DNA of 64,000 nucleotides from Hymenoscyphus infarciens. Taxonomy: Eukaryota; Ascomycota; Leotiomycetes; Helotiales; Helotiaceae. Both the position numbers and the translations under genes were made by a program. Where the stretch lies: contig LLCB01000012.1 of NCBI GenBank assembly GCA_001414345.1, forward strand, positions 310,001-374,000, written 5' to 3'. Under the pieces are notes generated by a model that was not told the origin of the DNA, searched no databases, and saw nothing but the letters and a program-made list of their open reading frames with translations. This document shows, one piece after another, positions 34,678-47,883 of the stretch (positions within the stretch are counted from its first letter, which is position 1; every line of letters starts with the position of its first letter).

Positions 34678-37600
34678 TATAATAGCATACCGTCCTATAT
34701 AGCCGAGATTATATAGTATATGCCGTGTTTTAGTAGTTATTGTTTTATATTATCTAATTTAGAAAGGTTACGTATGTCTATACGTCTATCTAGACTTTTA
34801 GACGTACTTCGTAGAGTTTAGGCTTTTGTATTAGCCGACGTATATCGTTGTTCAGTTTCGTACCTCTTTTATATCGTCTAAAACCTCTTATATATAGTAG
34901 CCTACTCCTAGAGTTAGAAAAGGCTAGTTATTATTTTCTTCTATATTAGAGCCTAGTATTTATATACGTTATTTAGTCTCGAACGCACTTCTATATACCT
35001 CTTCTCTTATAGTGTATATTTCGTACTATTATATAAAAAGGCTAAACTCTTCTTCGCTAGTGACGGTATTTATAATATCTCTTTAAGCTTTTTATTACTT
35101 TTATTTTACTTTAAGCCTAAATCAGTCTATTATAATAACATTCTTAAATAGCTGGGATTCTAGAGATCTCTTAGACAGCTAGTGATATTAGAGTTTAGTA
35201 TTAGTTTTAGATAGCTAGTAAAAAGCGTGTTTTATATATTAAGAAAGCAGGAACACGCTAAGTGCTCTAGAGGCTTCTAATAACCCTCTTTGTATAAGGA
35301 CTACTATATATAGGTTCGGTAAATAAGTTAACTATTACTAAAAGTTATTATAAAGGCTTCTAAATCTACTCTTACCCTCTCTCTCTAAAATCGACATTAT
35401 TAAAATATCGAATTCAGTTCCGCTAAATAGTGTCGAGTAACCACTCTCTTCTAGAGCTACCTCTCTTTCTAAAAGCTATCTAAATAGTATCTATATACTA
35501 AGATCTAGAAGATCTCGACGAAATAATAATAATAATTAAAGAGACTAGCGAGACTTCTTAAATATAGACTAGATATAGTCGGTTATATAAGCTTTAGAAG
35601 TAGAGAATTAAGAAATAAAGGATTAGCTAGCTAAGCTAGAAAGGAGAGTAAGTAAACTTATAATTTAAAGTTAATATCTTACTTCGCTTTTAAACCCTTC
35701 TCTAAACCCTCTCTAATCTAACTCTCTTCTACTTCTAAGCCTAAATTTATACTCCTTTTAGCTATAAGTAGCTGCCTCTAATGCCTTCTAATATTCCTCC
35801 TCTACTCGACATAGCACCGAAGCCTCTTTAAATACTCTCTAATCTTAATAAAAAAGTAAGATAACTAAAAAGATTAAACTTTTAGATAATAGCATTTTAT
35901 CTATATACTAATAATAGAAGATATTAGTATATAATAGACTCTCTATAAAGGCTAATTATTATAACTTCTCTCTAATCTAAAAAGCTCTTATTTAGAGTAC
36001 GACAACTAGACTAGCTAGGAACTACTTAGAGCCTAGATATAAGTTAGAGTTAGACTATGCTTTTAAAGATTAAGAAGATATAGTTACTCTTTTAAATACC
36101 TACTTTTTAACTAGTTACGAAATAGAGAATACTTAGAATGCTTTTATAGTCTTATGAATAAGATAAGAAGACGCTAAAGAAACTTTTACCGATTTTAAGA
36201 GTTGCTTTTCGAGTATAGCTATACTTAGAAGTATACTAGAATCGGAATAGTTCTTTTAAATATAGGATAAGATTATACTATAGCTTTAAAACTTAGCTAC
36301 TTTAAGAAAGAGATAATAAAACTATAACTTTATTAAAATAGTAGCTAATCTTTTAGCTTTAGATAAGGAGACACGCTAAAACGCTAAGTTATATACTTCG
36401 GTTTAAAACACCTCTCTCTTCTTATCTAATTTAGCTCTAAACTCCTTATAATCTGACAGCGGATCTTCTACTACTTCTAGAGAAGTAGAATCGGAATTAG
36501 AAGATAATAAATAAGTCTTTAAGTACCTTAAAGGGAATAAGATAGCCTACGAGCCTAAGTAATATAGTTCCTACGATAGTACTGATAAATGTCGTACCTG
36601 AAACTATACCCCTTTTGTTATCTTAAACCTCGGACAGCATTTTTAAATTCGGCAACAACTCTTTTGTTTTGACTAGCCAAAACTCCCCCTTTTATTGTCT
36701 CTGTTTACTTGGACAATTCGACAACTTTAGAAACAACTTCGCCTTTGACCACCTAAAACCCCACCGACTCTGATAAGAGTCTTATATTCTTTACTTTCTT
36801 TTCACTTCTAGTTAAACCAGAAGTCCTTTTCATTTAAATTTAAATCAGATACGAATTAGTACGCCCTTAAAGTAAACTCTTAGCTAAGATATTACTGTCA
36901 CCTATAACGTTACCTCTTAATATTCGCCTTCGACTCTACTTTAAATTTTTTCTGATTAAACTTTTAAACTTTGAACTTTAAACTTTTTTAGACCTATACT
37001 CTTTTAGTAAATTTTTCGAATCGGATACGAATCAGTTGAAATACGCTCTCTATTAGGACGAAACCTAGAAGTAAGCTCTTAATTAAGTTATTGCTTTTAA
37101 CCTTAACTAAACACTATCTAACTTTTACTTTAAACTTTTCTAATTTTACTTTAAACTTTAAACTTTCTCTAACCTACTAGATAGATTAGACTATACTCTT
37201 TTAGTAGACGTGAATACTTGCTTTTGATATTAAAGAATTGGAAACGAAGTCTCTTTGTAAGCATCTATAAAGTCGATTCGAAGCCGATATCTCGCTTACG
37301 ATATTACGATAAATAAAGCATCTTCGAACCCGGGTTAGCTACGATTTAGACCCTAACCAACTTACGACAACATAACAATGTAACACTTACACTATCCTGA
37401 TTCAGCCCTGAACGATAAGAGATAGATAGACTCGAGGACGAGTCTTTTTTTAAGGGAGGGGGATGTGACGGCATACTGTCCTGTATAGCCGAGATTACAT
37501 GGTATATGCCGTGTTTCGGTAGTTGTTGTTTTGCATTGTCTAATTTAGGAAGGTTACGTACGTCCGTACGTCCGTCCAGACTTTCGGACGTACTTCGTAG

Positions 37601-37819
37601 GGTTCGGGCTTTTGTATTAGCCGACGTATGTCGTTGTTCGGTTTCGTACCCCTTTTATATCGTCCGAAACCTCTTATATATAGCAGCCTACTCCTAGAGT
37701 CAGAAAAGGCCAGTTATTTTTTTCTTCCGTATCAGAGCCTAGTATTTACATACGTCATTCAGTCTCGAACGCACTCCCATATGCCTCTTCTCCTGTAGTG
37801 TGTATTTCGTGCTATTATA
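34678..37819 (+). mobile_element. Non-autonomous LTR element E with unequally RIP-mutated LTRs
   Basis: LTRs at 34678-35033 and 37464-37819 are both 356 bp, with exact target duplication GAGGT at 34673-34677 and 37820-37824. Purine tract TAAGGGAGGGGGA precedes the right LTR. The left LTR and interior are strongly RIP-mutated. The right LTR and the preceding 100 bases keep most CA, TG and CG, start TGTGACGGC, and hold a 63-codon chance open frame. The interior resembles element D. No pol is seen. Confidence 0.85.
37464..37819 (+). repeat. Lightly mutated 3' LTR of element E
   Basis: This is the best-preserved copy of this LTR family in the window and is useful as a consensus. It starts TGTGACGGCATACTG and ends CGTGCTATTATA. 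Confidence 0.85.
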
Positions 37820-39783
37820 GAGGTAAATTTAGACTAGAGTTAGAAGCGAATATTAAGAGGTAACGTTATAAGTAATAGTGATAACTTAGTTAAGAGCTTA
37901 CTTCGAGAGCGTACTAATTCGTATCTAATTCAACTTTAAAAAAAAAGAGTATAAGTTCGTCTAAGGTCGGCGGGGACTTAGAGTAAAGTCGGAAACGGAA
38001 AAGTTAATAATGTTATAGATAGTAATAACTTAGCTAAGAGGTTACTATCCTTTTAAGAGCGTACTAATTCGTATCTAAGTCGAATTTAGATGAAAAAGAA
38101 CTTCTAGCTCTACTAGAAGTAAAAGAAAGTAAGAAAGTAAAGACTATAAGACTCTTATCAGAGTTAGTAAGCGTTTTAGCTAGTTAAAAGAGTTTATTAC
38201 TAAATGTTAAAAACGCTGTCTAAAGTATTTAAATAATAAAAGGAGGAGTTTTAGATAGTTAAAAGCGAAGTTGTTTCCGAAGTTATTAGAGTTTTACTAT
38301 CTAAAGTTTAAGATAATAAAAGGGGTATTTTTAGCTAGTTAAATAAACTTAATACCGAAGTTATAAAAGCTGAAATTATTATCTAACGTTTAGAATAATA
38401 AAAAAAGAGATATAGTTTTAGGTATAATATTTATTAGTACTATTATAGGAACTATATTACTTAGGCTTATAGGCCGCCTTATTTCCTTTAGAGTACTTAA
38501 AGACTTATTTATCTTTCGATTCTAATTCTACTTCTAAAGTAGAGGACGATTCACTGTTATATTATAGAGAGTTTAGAGCTAGATAGAGAGATATTCTAAA
38601 CTATAGTACTAATATCTTATAACTTAGCGTTTTAGTAGATCTTCTTATTTATAGCTAAAAGATTATTTACTATCTTAGTAAAGTTATAATTCTAGCGTCT
38701 TTTAAGAATAGTAGACGCGTTTTAGAGCTAAGATATAATCTTATTTTATTCTATATATAAAAGAACCTTTTTAATTCTAGTATCTCTCTAAGTATAGCTA
38801 TACTTGAAAAGTAACCTTTTAAAGTTAGTAAAAGTTTCTTTAGCGTAATCTTGTTCTAATTCTACTTCTTTCTCTTTTAACCTTTATATTAGCTACTAAG
38901 ACTTAGTTTATAACTAAGTAATCGTAGTCTTTTAGTTTAAGAGAGGTTTAGAGTAGAGTTAGATAATATTCGGTTAGGATTAATAGCGATAATTAGCTAA
39001 GAGCTTACTTCTAAGTTTTATCTTAATAGAAAGCGTATTTTAACTAATTTATATCTAATTCGAGGTTTAGAAAGTAGTAGGAAGTTTATTAGAGACAGAG
39101 GCTTATAAGCGAAAGAGGTCTAAATATAGGCTTTAAAAAGCAAAGAAGAGTTCGAACAAAGGTTTAAAAAAGGGTCGGATTAGTAAGAGTTTAAAGATAG
39201 AGTGTTTTTTTTAAGTTATTAACTTTATAGTTTACTTATAATTATATCTATCTCGTCTAACTAATCGTTTTATCCTTTGTTTTTATACTACTATCTCGTC
39301 TATATATTGTCTATATTTAAGAAGTCTTACTTATTATTTTATTAGAATCTTCTAGGTCTTAGTATATAGTTATAGATTAGAGAGGGTTTAAAGGGTCTTT
39401 TGAAAAGAGAGGTAGCCTTAGAAGGAGGTTATTAGAAGATATTAGAAGTAGCTGCTTATAGCTAAAAGAGGTATAAATTCGAGCTTAGAAGTAGAAGAGA
39501 GTTAGATTAGAGAGGGTTCGAAGGTAAAGTGTTTTATTAACTTTAAATTATAAGATTACTTATCTATCTTTCTAGCTTAGCTAGTTAATTCCTTATTTCT
39601 TAATTCTCTACTTCTAAAGCTTATATAACTAACTATATCTAGTCTATATTTAAGAAGTCTTACTAGTCTTTTTAACTATTATTTTATTAGAATCTTCTAG
39701 ATCTTAGTATATAAGTGCTATTTAGATAGCTTTTAGAAAGAGAGGTAGTTCTAGAAGAGCGTTTAATACCTTATAATAGAACT

Positions 39784-40164
39784 TATAATAGCACGAAATA
39801 CACACTATAGAAGAAGAGGTATATAAGAGTACGTTCGAGACTAGATAACGTATATAAATACTAGGTACTAATATAGAAGAAAAGGAAAAACTATTCTTCT
39901 TTTATACTAAGTATAAACATCTATATATAAGAGGTTAGAGACTACTAAGTCCTAATAAGAATAATAACCAAGTCCTTTCTAATATAGCTACTAAAATAAT
40001 AAGAGCTTTAAAGCTAAATATATAAGACCTTAAAGCAAAATATATAATATTTAATCCTTACTCTTTTTAGCCTCTTCTATCTTATAAGTTATAGGAGTAT
40101 TAGTAGTTATAAAGATATTAGTAGTTTTACAAATGCTAATAATTTAGAATAGTATATTATTATA
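39784..40164 (-). repeat. 3' LTR of gypsy copy 3
   Basis: 381 bp, the same length as 47245-47625. Confidence 0.85.
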
Positions 40165-43100
40165 TCCTCTCTCTTTTAAAAAGACTTATTCTAAGTCTTT
40201 AGTTATTAATTAGCATAGTATTAGGTTAACTAGAGTATTATTTATATAATTATTATAAAGAATATAACTTATCTACTATTATAGTATCTAGTAGTTAAGG
40301 TAGAGTTAGTAGCTAGTAGTATTATTATTTTAAGAGATAATCGTTCTTTATTTACTATTATATACTATATAACTATAGATATAAATAGAAGAGAGGCTAA
40401 TTATTAGCTATTAGATAGAAAGTAGTATACTACTATAGAGTTATTATATTCTTACTATTATTATATATTATAATAGTAATTATTAAGTAATAAATAATAA
40501 TTATAAAGTAATAGCTATTAGTATAAGTTATATATTAGTAAGCGACTTTTCTCTAATTCTAACTTCTCTTCTTCTTTTCTTTTTATCTAAAATAATATAT
40601 AGTAAGAATACCTTTTAATTAAGTATATTCTTATATACTAACTTTTATCTTAGAATATATATATATATATTATATATATATATATAAAGGTAAGTCTTTC
40701 TCTCCTTTATTAAGCCTAGTTTAAAGCTAATCTAATATAGTAAAATACCTCTCTTATATCCTCTTAGTATACTTCTAGCTATCTACTAAGTCTACTACGT
40801 TTAATACCTTTAGGTAAAATCTTAGAATAGAGATTATATATACGCTTTTAAGAAGCTAAAGTTAAAGAAGTATAAGTACTATATAGAGTAGAATACTATA
40901 TATATCCTAGTAAGTTTAATCCTAAATATATACTAAATCTATTCTAACTTAGGTAGTTACTATAGTTTATAAAGAAGGAGTTTAATAAGCTTAAGCTTAA
41001 AAAGGAGAAAAGAGAGATTAAGAAAACTACTAAAGCCTTAAATAAGGTATTAGTTATTATTAATATAGAAGTACTAAAGAATAGTTTAAAAGTATAGTTT
41101 ACTCTCTTAGAAGAGACTTAAGTGCTTTATACTAAGGTTACTATAAGTACCTCTTACTTATTAGAGAGGTTTTAGTTACTAATATTCAATAGTCTTTACA
41201 CTATACTATAAAGAGTAAGACCTCTATCTAAACCTAGGTTTAGGTCCTCTTTAAGGCCTATCTAAAGAGTTTATAAGCGTCTTCTTCTAAGCTAGTTATA
41301 AGAAGTTACTAAAGTAAGAAGTATACTTATAAGAAGGAGGTAGAGAAAGAGCTAATTTAGGCTTCTTATACTTAAAAGAGTAGAGAGAAGGATAATAGGT
41401 TAGAAGAAAGAGAGGCTACGACCTAGAGAGGGTTAGTAGGCTCTATTTTAGTAGTAACTTAGTCTTAGTTCTTTACTTTATTAATTTTAAATATTCCTAC
41501 TAGTTAGTATTTTATCTTAGGTTTTTATTATAAGTTCTTTATTAAGAGTAACTAGAATTAGAAGGTATTAATAGAGTTTTATAAATTAACTCTTTTACTT
41601 AATTCTTATTTAATTCCTATATATTAATCTATTTAAAGAAGAGTTAGAATAGTCTTAGCTATTCTAGATATTTAATATAAAAGTCTCTTAAATAATATAG
41701 TAAACTTTAAAGATTATCTATAAAATACTAAGTAGAATCTAAATTATATCTAATCTATTTTACTTAATACTATAGCTATCTTTTAAAAAGTCTACTACTA
41801 AGTATTTCTTAAACCTCCTATTCTTATATATCTTAAATAATATCTAGTAAAGGCTCTAAAGCCTTTTATCTTAGTAGAAGGGTATTTAGATCTTTTAAAA
41901 GTATATTAAAAGTAAAAATATTATAAATTAATAATCCTTCTAGAAGTTTTAGCCTATAGAAGTATCTTATATAATCTAGTATTTTAAAAGGTTCTATTTA
42001 CTATTTAATAAGCTTTTAGTTAAAACGATTTATCTTAAGATTCTTAGTAAATAAGTAGACTTTATCTCTAACGTCTTAGTTAATAGCTCTTTAGTATTAA
42101 TTTATACTATCTTTTATTCTTTTCTAGACCTTATCTATATTATCTTTTACTATCCTTTAAATAGAGTATATATATTAAGCTACTTTTATTACCTTATTAT
42201 AGTTAAGATATTTCTAAAGAATAGACGTCTTTAGTATATTCTAGTCTTATAAAGTTCTTAGGTTAAGTTTAAACTTAAGTTAATAAAGAGTTATATTAAT
42301 AGATAAGTATAAAAGTATTATTTATACTCTATCTATTAAAGAGATTAATTTACTCTAGTTATCTTAGTAGTAGTTTATAAAAGGCCTTAGTCTCTAATTA
42401 ATATATTAGTTTATTATCTCTATCTATCTATCTATTTATTTATAGTAGGTAGTACTAAGCTTAAGCTTAATACTAATTATTTAATAAAATTTAGTCTAAA
42501 ATAATAATATAAATTAAAGTTCTTAATTAGATATAATTAATTTAAAATAGTAACTAAAATAATAAATCTATTAAATAAAGAGTTTAGCTAGGCCTTTAGC
42601 GTCTATAGTTAAGTAGTAGAGTATTAATATTAAATCCTTTCTAAGTTAGTTAATAAATACTAGTATAGTATTAAATCTATGTTTATCTTTTAAGAATAAT
42701 TTAAAATCTATATATAAATATTATATAAGATAGTTAGGTATAAGAAGAGAGTAAAGAAAGCCTTACTACTTAGTCTATTAAGAATAAGAGTATCTATAAG
42801 CTTAATAATTTACTATATACTTCTTATAGTCTAAACCTAGTCTAACCTAGTAGTAGTATTATATTAATAACTAGTATATCTTTTTTATACTTAGATAAGT
42901 ACTAGATACTTAGTTATAAACTTCTTAGATTAGCTTTATATATAGTTTAGTATTCCTTTAAATATAAAGTTAATTCTTAAAAAAGAGTAAATTATCTAGT
43001 AAAATAGAGTATCTATTTAGAAGTTTATAACGTTCTTTCTAAAAAGAGTATAGATTATCTTCTTTTAACTTCTAAATCGTATTTAAACTTAACTCTAGAA

Positions 43101-44020
43101 TAATATCTATTATATTAAGAGATATAGACTATTCTTATAAAAAGATCTAAGTAAGTTTAACGTTAATTTAAGAGTCTAACTAATTAGGTCTTAAAAGAGT
43201 ATATAAGTAACTATCTAGTTTAGCTTAATTATAGAGTTTTAAGTCTTATTTATATTAAGTTAATATATCTACTTTTTAATTACTTTTCTTAGATATAAAT
43301 TAGATCTAAAAGTTAAAGTCTAATAAAAACTCTATTTATTAGACTTACTTAGCTATAAGTTTAGTTATTATAAAGTATTTTAATAATCTATAGTTTAAAT
43401 ATATATTAATATACTTCTAATATAATATAAGTTTAAAACGTTATTTCTTAAAAGCTTTTATAATAGTAGATAATTCTTTATTATAGATCTCCTAGTTTAA
43501 TTTATAACTAACTAGAATATATAAGTAGAACCTAATAGAGTACTAAAAGCTATTATATTATTATAAGAAAATACTTACTATTACTTCTTCTAAAGAGTCT
43601 ATTTCTACCTTTATATTATAATTAGAGTTAAAGTAGTATAATATTTATATAATAAGTAGCCTAGTTCTTAGTACTTTAAAGGTTTTATTATATTTAAGTA
43701 TTTATAGAAAAGGCTTTAAAGAGTATATTATTATAGTTAAGGGTTTAGTAATTTTAGTATAACCTTTAATAAATTATCTATAAAATCCTATAAACTCTAG
43801 ATAAGACTTTATATCTATTATAGTAGTAGATTAGACTTAGTTTTATAAAGATTCTACCTTTTTAGAGTTAACTTTAAGTCTTTTTATAGTTAAGATAAAT
43901 CCTAAGTATTTAATTCTAGTAATACTAAATTTACTTTTCTTAATATCTACTTAGAGTCTAGCTTCTTAAAGCTAACTTAGAACCTTTTTAACTTATTTCT
44001 TATATTCTTTAATAGTATTT

Positions 44021-44060
44021 AAATAAATTAAAATATTATCTAAGTAAATAATATAAAAGT
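44021..44060 (-). pseudogene. RIP-mutated reverse transcriptase core (gypsy copy 3)
   Basis: On the minus strand the frame reads FYIIYLDNILIYLNTIK. This is the gypsy YLDDILIYS strand with the second catalytic Asp turned to Asn by a G-to-A change, so the enzyme would be dead even without the surrounding stops. Confidence 0.65.
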
Positions 44061-47000
44061 TATCTAAATAATCGATTAAAACGTTATTTATATAACGTTA
44101 ATAGATAGTAAGGCTATTATAGAGTCTAAAAGAAAAGACCTTATATTTATATATACTATACCTAGTTCTAAATATAGTTATCTCTTTTAAAGTAAAGTCT
44201 ATCTAAATATAATAGAAAGCTTATCTTATATCTAACTTAGTAAAGATTTTAGCTATTCTTATCTTTAAAAAAAGCTTATTAATTTAAAAGATTAAGTAAA
44301 AATCGTTTTAGGTTAGAGTATTAAGCTTTCTATAATTAATATAAAACTATAACTTATTACTATTAGCCTTTTTAATAAAGAGTACTAGAGAGGTAAAAGA
44401 GCTATTACTATTAATAATAAACCTCTTATCTAGGTTCTTTATAAGATACTCTTTTATAGCTTTAAGTTCTATAGTTAACTATTAATATAGAGGTAAAAAG
44501 GAGTTAAGAAGTAGTTTATTTAAAGTAATTTTATAGTTATATTCATAGTAAGAAGAGAGCTTATTAGAAGCTACTTTTAAGAATATGTCTTTATAGAAAG
44601 AATAATATTTTAGAAGTTAAGCTTATATTAGAGCTCTTATATTATTATCGTCTTAAAAGAAGACTAACCTTTTATTAATGATCTAATCTAGCTTATAGAT
44701 ACTAGTTATATAAAATTCTAAGTTAGGTTATTTTATATTAAAGTATATAGTGTTAATACTTATTTTACTAATAAAAGAGTATAAAGTCTAGTTTTTTAAA
44801 ACTATATTAGTAGTTTAAAAAGGCTTTAGACTAGAGTTAGAGGTTAAAATTTTAGAAGAAGTTATTATTATAGACGAGAGTAATAGCTTAGCTATATTTA
44901 TAAGTCTACTCTTTTTATATCTTTCTTATTATTAGATAGTATACTCTCTTTAATTTATATTTAACTAGTAATTTAAAAAGGGTTTCTAGTTTTAGCTAAA
45001 AAGTAGAAGTAAGATCTCTTTACTAAAGTAGAGAGTTAAGAAGTAATTAGCTAGCTAAGTAATCTAGCTTTTTAAGAAGTTAAGAAGGACTTTAAAGTAG
45101 TTTAACTACTTATTACTAATAATTAAGTCTTATTATCTAAGGTCTAAGATAATAAAAAGTTAGTTATAGATATAATGTTTATCTATATTTAAATAGAGTT
45201 ATATAAACTAATTTACCTAGCTTTTAGTACTATTATTATATCTATAAATAAATACTAAATATAGTAGTTTCTAAATCTATAAACTTATTACTTTAAATAA
45301 TTAAAAGACTAGAAGTTAATTTAGAAATAAGTACCTATTTACTCTTATATCTACTAAAGCTTATATTTTAATACTATATTCTTATATACTAAGAGTAGTA
45401 TTTATAAGGAACTGTTTTCCTCTTATAAGCTTAAAGAGGTTAAGTCTAATTAGATTATATTTATATAAGTCTAGAAAAGAATTTTTACCTAAGCCTCTTT
45501 ATTTTCCTCTTAACTTAGATTAAAGTTAGAGTAATCTTTAAAAGGTTATTCTTTTTTAAGTTAATCATCTATCTTATTAATAGTAAGAAGATTAGAGTAA
45601 TTAAGTTTAAAATACTTAAGCTTACTATAATAGTAATACTTTATACTAGTAAGAACTTAGTCTATTAATATAGTCTTAGATTTTTTATTAGTAGAAAATA
45701 GTTTAAGAGTTTATAAAATCTTCTAAAAGGTAGAATTAAGACTATATAAGAGTAGAGAAGGTTTTAGAATTAAGCTAGATAAGAATTAAAAAGTACTTAT
45801 CTTTTTAAATAATAAGGTTATACTAATTAGTTTAGCTATAATACTAGTTATAGATAACTCTATATTTTAGCGCTTTTCCTTATCTAAGGCTAAAAGATAT
45901 ACTACTATCTTATTAAAATTATAATTCTAATCTCTCTTAGCTAAAGTAGAGCTACTTTAAAGCTATAGTATAATCTTATTCTATATCTAATAGAATCTTT
46001 CTAACTCTAGTATTCCTCTAAGTATAGTTATACTTAAGAAGTATACTCTAAAATCTAAAAAAGTTTCTCTTATATAACCCTTTCTACTTATTTATAAAGC
46101 TTAAAATTTATTTTAAGTATTCTCTTTCTTATAACTAGTTAAGAAGTAGGAATTAAGAAGTTCTATTATATTATATTAATCTTTAAAATCTATATTATCT
46201 ATATTTAACTTATATTAAGGCTCTAAGTAGTTCTTAGTAAGTTTTATAGTTATTCTCTAAATAAAAGCTTTATAAGTTTTAGGTATATAGTAATAGTTAG
46301 CGTTTACTTAGAGTCTATTATATATAAATATCTTCTATTACTTATAAGTTAGTAAAGTATTATTATTTAAAAGTTTAATTTTCTCTATAATTTTACTTTT
46401 AGTAGATTATTAGGCTTTTAATAAGGTTTTAGCTTATAATTATAGAGTAGATCGTTATAAAGAAAGAATATTAGAAGTTAAGTTTTATATCTAAAAATAG
46501 TCTAATATAATAAGAGAGTATAAAGAAAGAGTTTAATTATTTCTTAATAAGTATCTACTAATCTATTATACTAAATCTACTAATTAAGTAATTTAGTTAT
46601 CTTATTATTAGATTCTTTTATCTTTTTCTTAGTCCTTAGCCTCTATAGCTTAAATTACTTCTTATATCTCATCTATATTAAAGAAGTCTCGGTTATCTCT
46701 CTAGCTTCTAAAAGTAACTCCTTTACCTTTATTACTTTAAGACTTTTTATTATTCTTTAGTAAGCGATATTAAGTTAGAGACCTTTCTATAAGTACTTAA
46801 CTTTATTCCTTAAAAAAGGGCTCTACACTTTAAAGTAGAGCTTAGAAGAGACTTAGAGTTACTTCTAAGTCTAATATATTAAATATTAAAAAAAGAGAGG
46901 TAAAGAAAGCGATTTAGGAGTTTTCTAGATAACTATTTATATTATTAACTATTTAAATCGTATATAGTAATCTCTATACTAAGAGAGTTATTAGGATTCT

Positions 47001-47244
47001 TAGGAATACTTAGTATATTCTAATCTCTTAATATATAAAACACGATTTTTACTAGCTATTTATATAGATACTAAACTCTAGTATTACTAGCTATCTAGGT
47101 AGTCTCTAATTACTTAGCTATTTAAGGATATATTATTATAGTCTAATTCTAAGCTAAATCAAAATCGAAATAAAAAAAGCAATAATAAGCTTAAAAGAGA
47201 TATTATAAAGGCTATTACTAGTAAAGAAGAGTTTTTCCTTTTTA

Positions 47245-47625
47245 TATAATAGTATGAAATATATACTATAAGAGAAGAGGTATATAGGAGTATATTTAAG
47301 ACTAGATAACGTATATAAATACTAGGTATTAATATAGAAGAAAAAAAAAAACTATTCTTCTTCTATACTAAGTATAAATATCTATATATAAGAGATTAGA
47401 GACTACTAAGTCTTAATAAGAATAATAACCAAGTCCTTTCTAATATAGCTACTAAAATAATAAGAGCTTTAAAGCTAAACATATAAGACCTTAAAGTAAA
47501 ACATATAATATCTAATTCTTACTCTCTTTAGTACCTTCTATCTAATAAGTCGTAGAAGTATTAATAGTTATAGAAGCATTAGCAGTTTCACGAATGCCGA
47601 TAATTTAAGATAGCGTACTATCACA
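47245..47625 (-). repeat. 5' LTR of gypsy copy 3
   Basis: 381 bp. Its outer end retains TATCACA, a CA terminus that was not mutated. Confidence 0.85.
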
Positions 47626-47883
47626 TTTTACTCTCTAATTAATTTAAAAGAACTAATTTACCTCTTTTACTAAAAGAGAGATATTTAAGATAGAAAAGAG
47701 AGCTATTCTAGTTTATAATTATTTACTATTTTTCGTATATATTTATATCTAAATTTTAGTAAATAAAAGCTTATATATTAAAATAGTAGAACATAATCGC
47801 TTACTTTTAGATTAAGTATAAAGTAATAAGAAGAGAGAGACTAGTAGTATTAAGAGAAAGAGTAGCCTTCTCTTTAAGTATAT
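47626..47883. other. Unassigned RIP-mutated DNA
   Basis: AT-rich, with no LTR or coding landmark. Because the solo LTR to its right has matching TATAT flanks, this sequence and the copia remnant at 48431 were once adjacent. It may be more of that copia element. Confidence 0.4.

Larger units (their letters stand above)
34540..39783 (-). mobile_element. Remnant F of a non-autonomous element, split by element E
   Basis: The pieces 34540-34677 and 37825-39783 join cleanly across element E and match the interiors of elements C (14045-16665) and D in minus orientation. At 39783 it ends against the LTR of gypsy copy 3, at the point equivalent to about 31030 in D. Neither of its own LTRs is present. 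Confidence 0.65.
39784..47625 (-). mobile_element. Ty3/gypsy copy 3, full length, RIP-mutated
   Basis: About 7.8 kb between 381-bp LTRs at 39784-40164 and 47245-47625. A polypurine-tract complement (TCCTCTCTCTTTTAAAAAG) lies beside the left LTR and the leader (TAAAAAGG on the minus strand) beside the right one, so the element is on the minus strand. The reverse-transcriptase core is at 44021-44060. It runs collinear with copies 1 and 2. Flanking 5-mers (GAACT left, TTTTA right) do not match. No intact frame remains. Confidence 0.85.

Noticed and set aside
37506..37697. 63-codon plus-strand frame
   Set aside because: It lies entirely inside the lightly mutated LTR of element E.
30336..37819. 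Alternating repeats considered as a satellite or CRISPR-like array
   Set aside because: The spacing is explained by LTRs, exact target duplications and internal units of retroelements, and no short regular repeat-spacer pattern exists.
9080..47625. Possible unusual AT-rich gene cluster or mitochondrial insertion
   Set aside because: The AT bias comes from loss of CA/TG with TA gain, collinear gypsy copies, LTRs and reverse-transcriptase motifs. No mitochondrial gene text is present.
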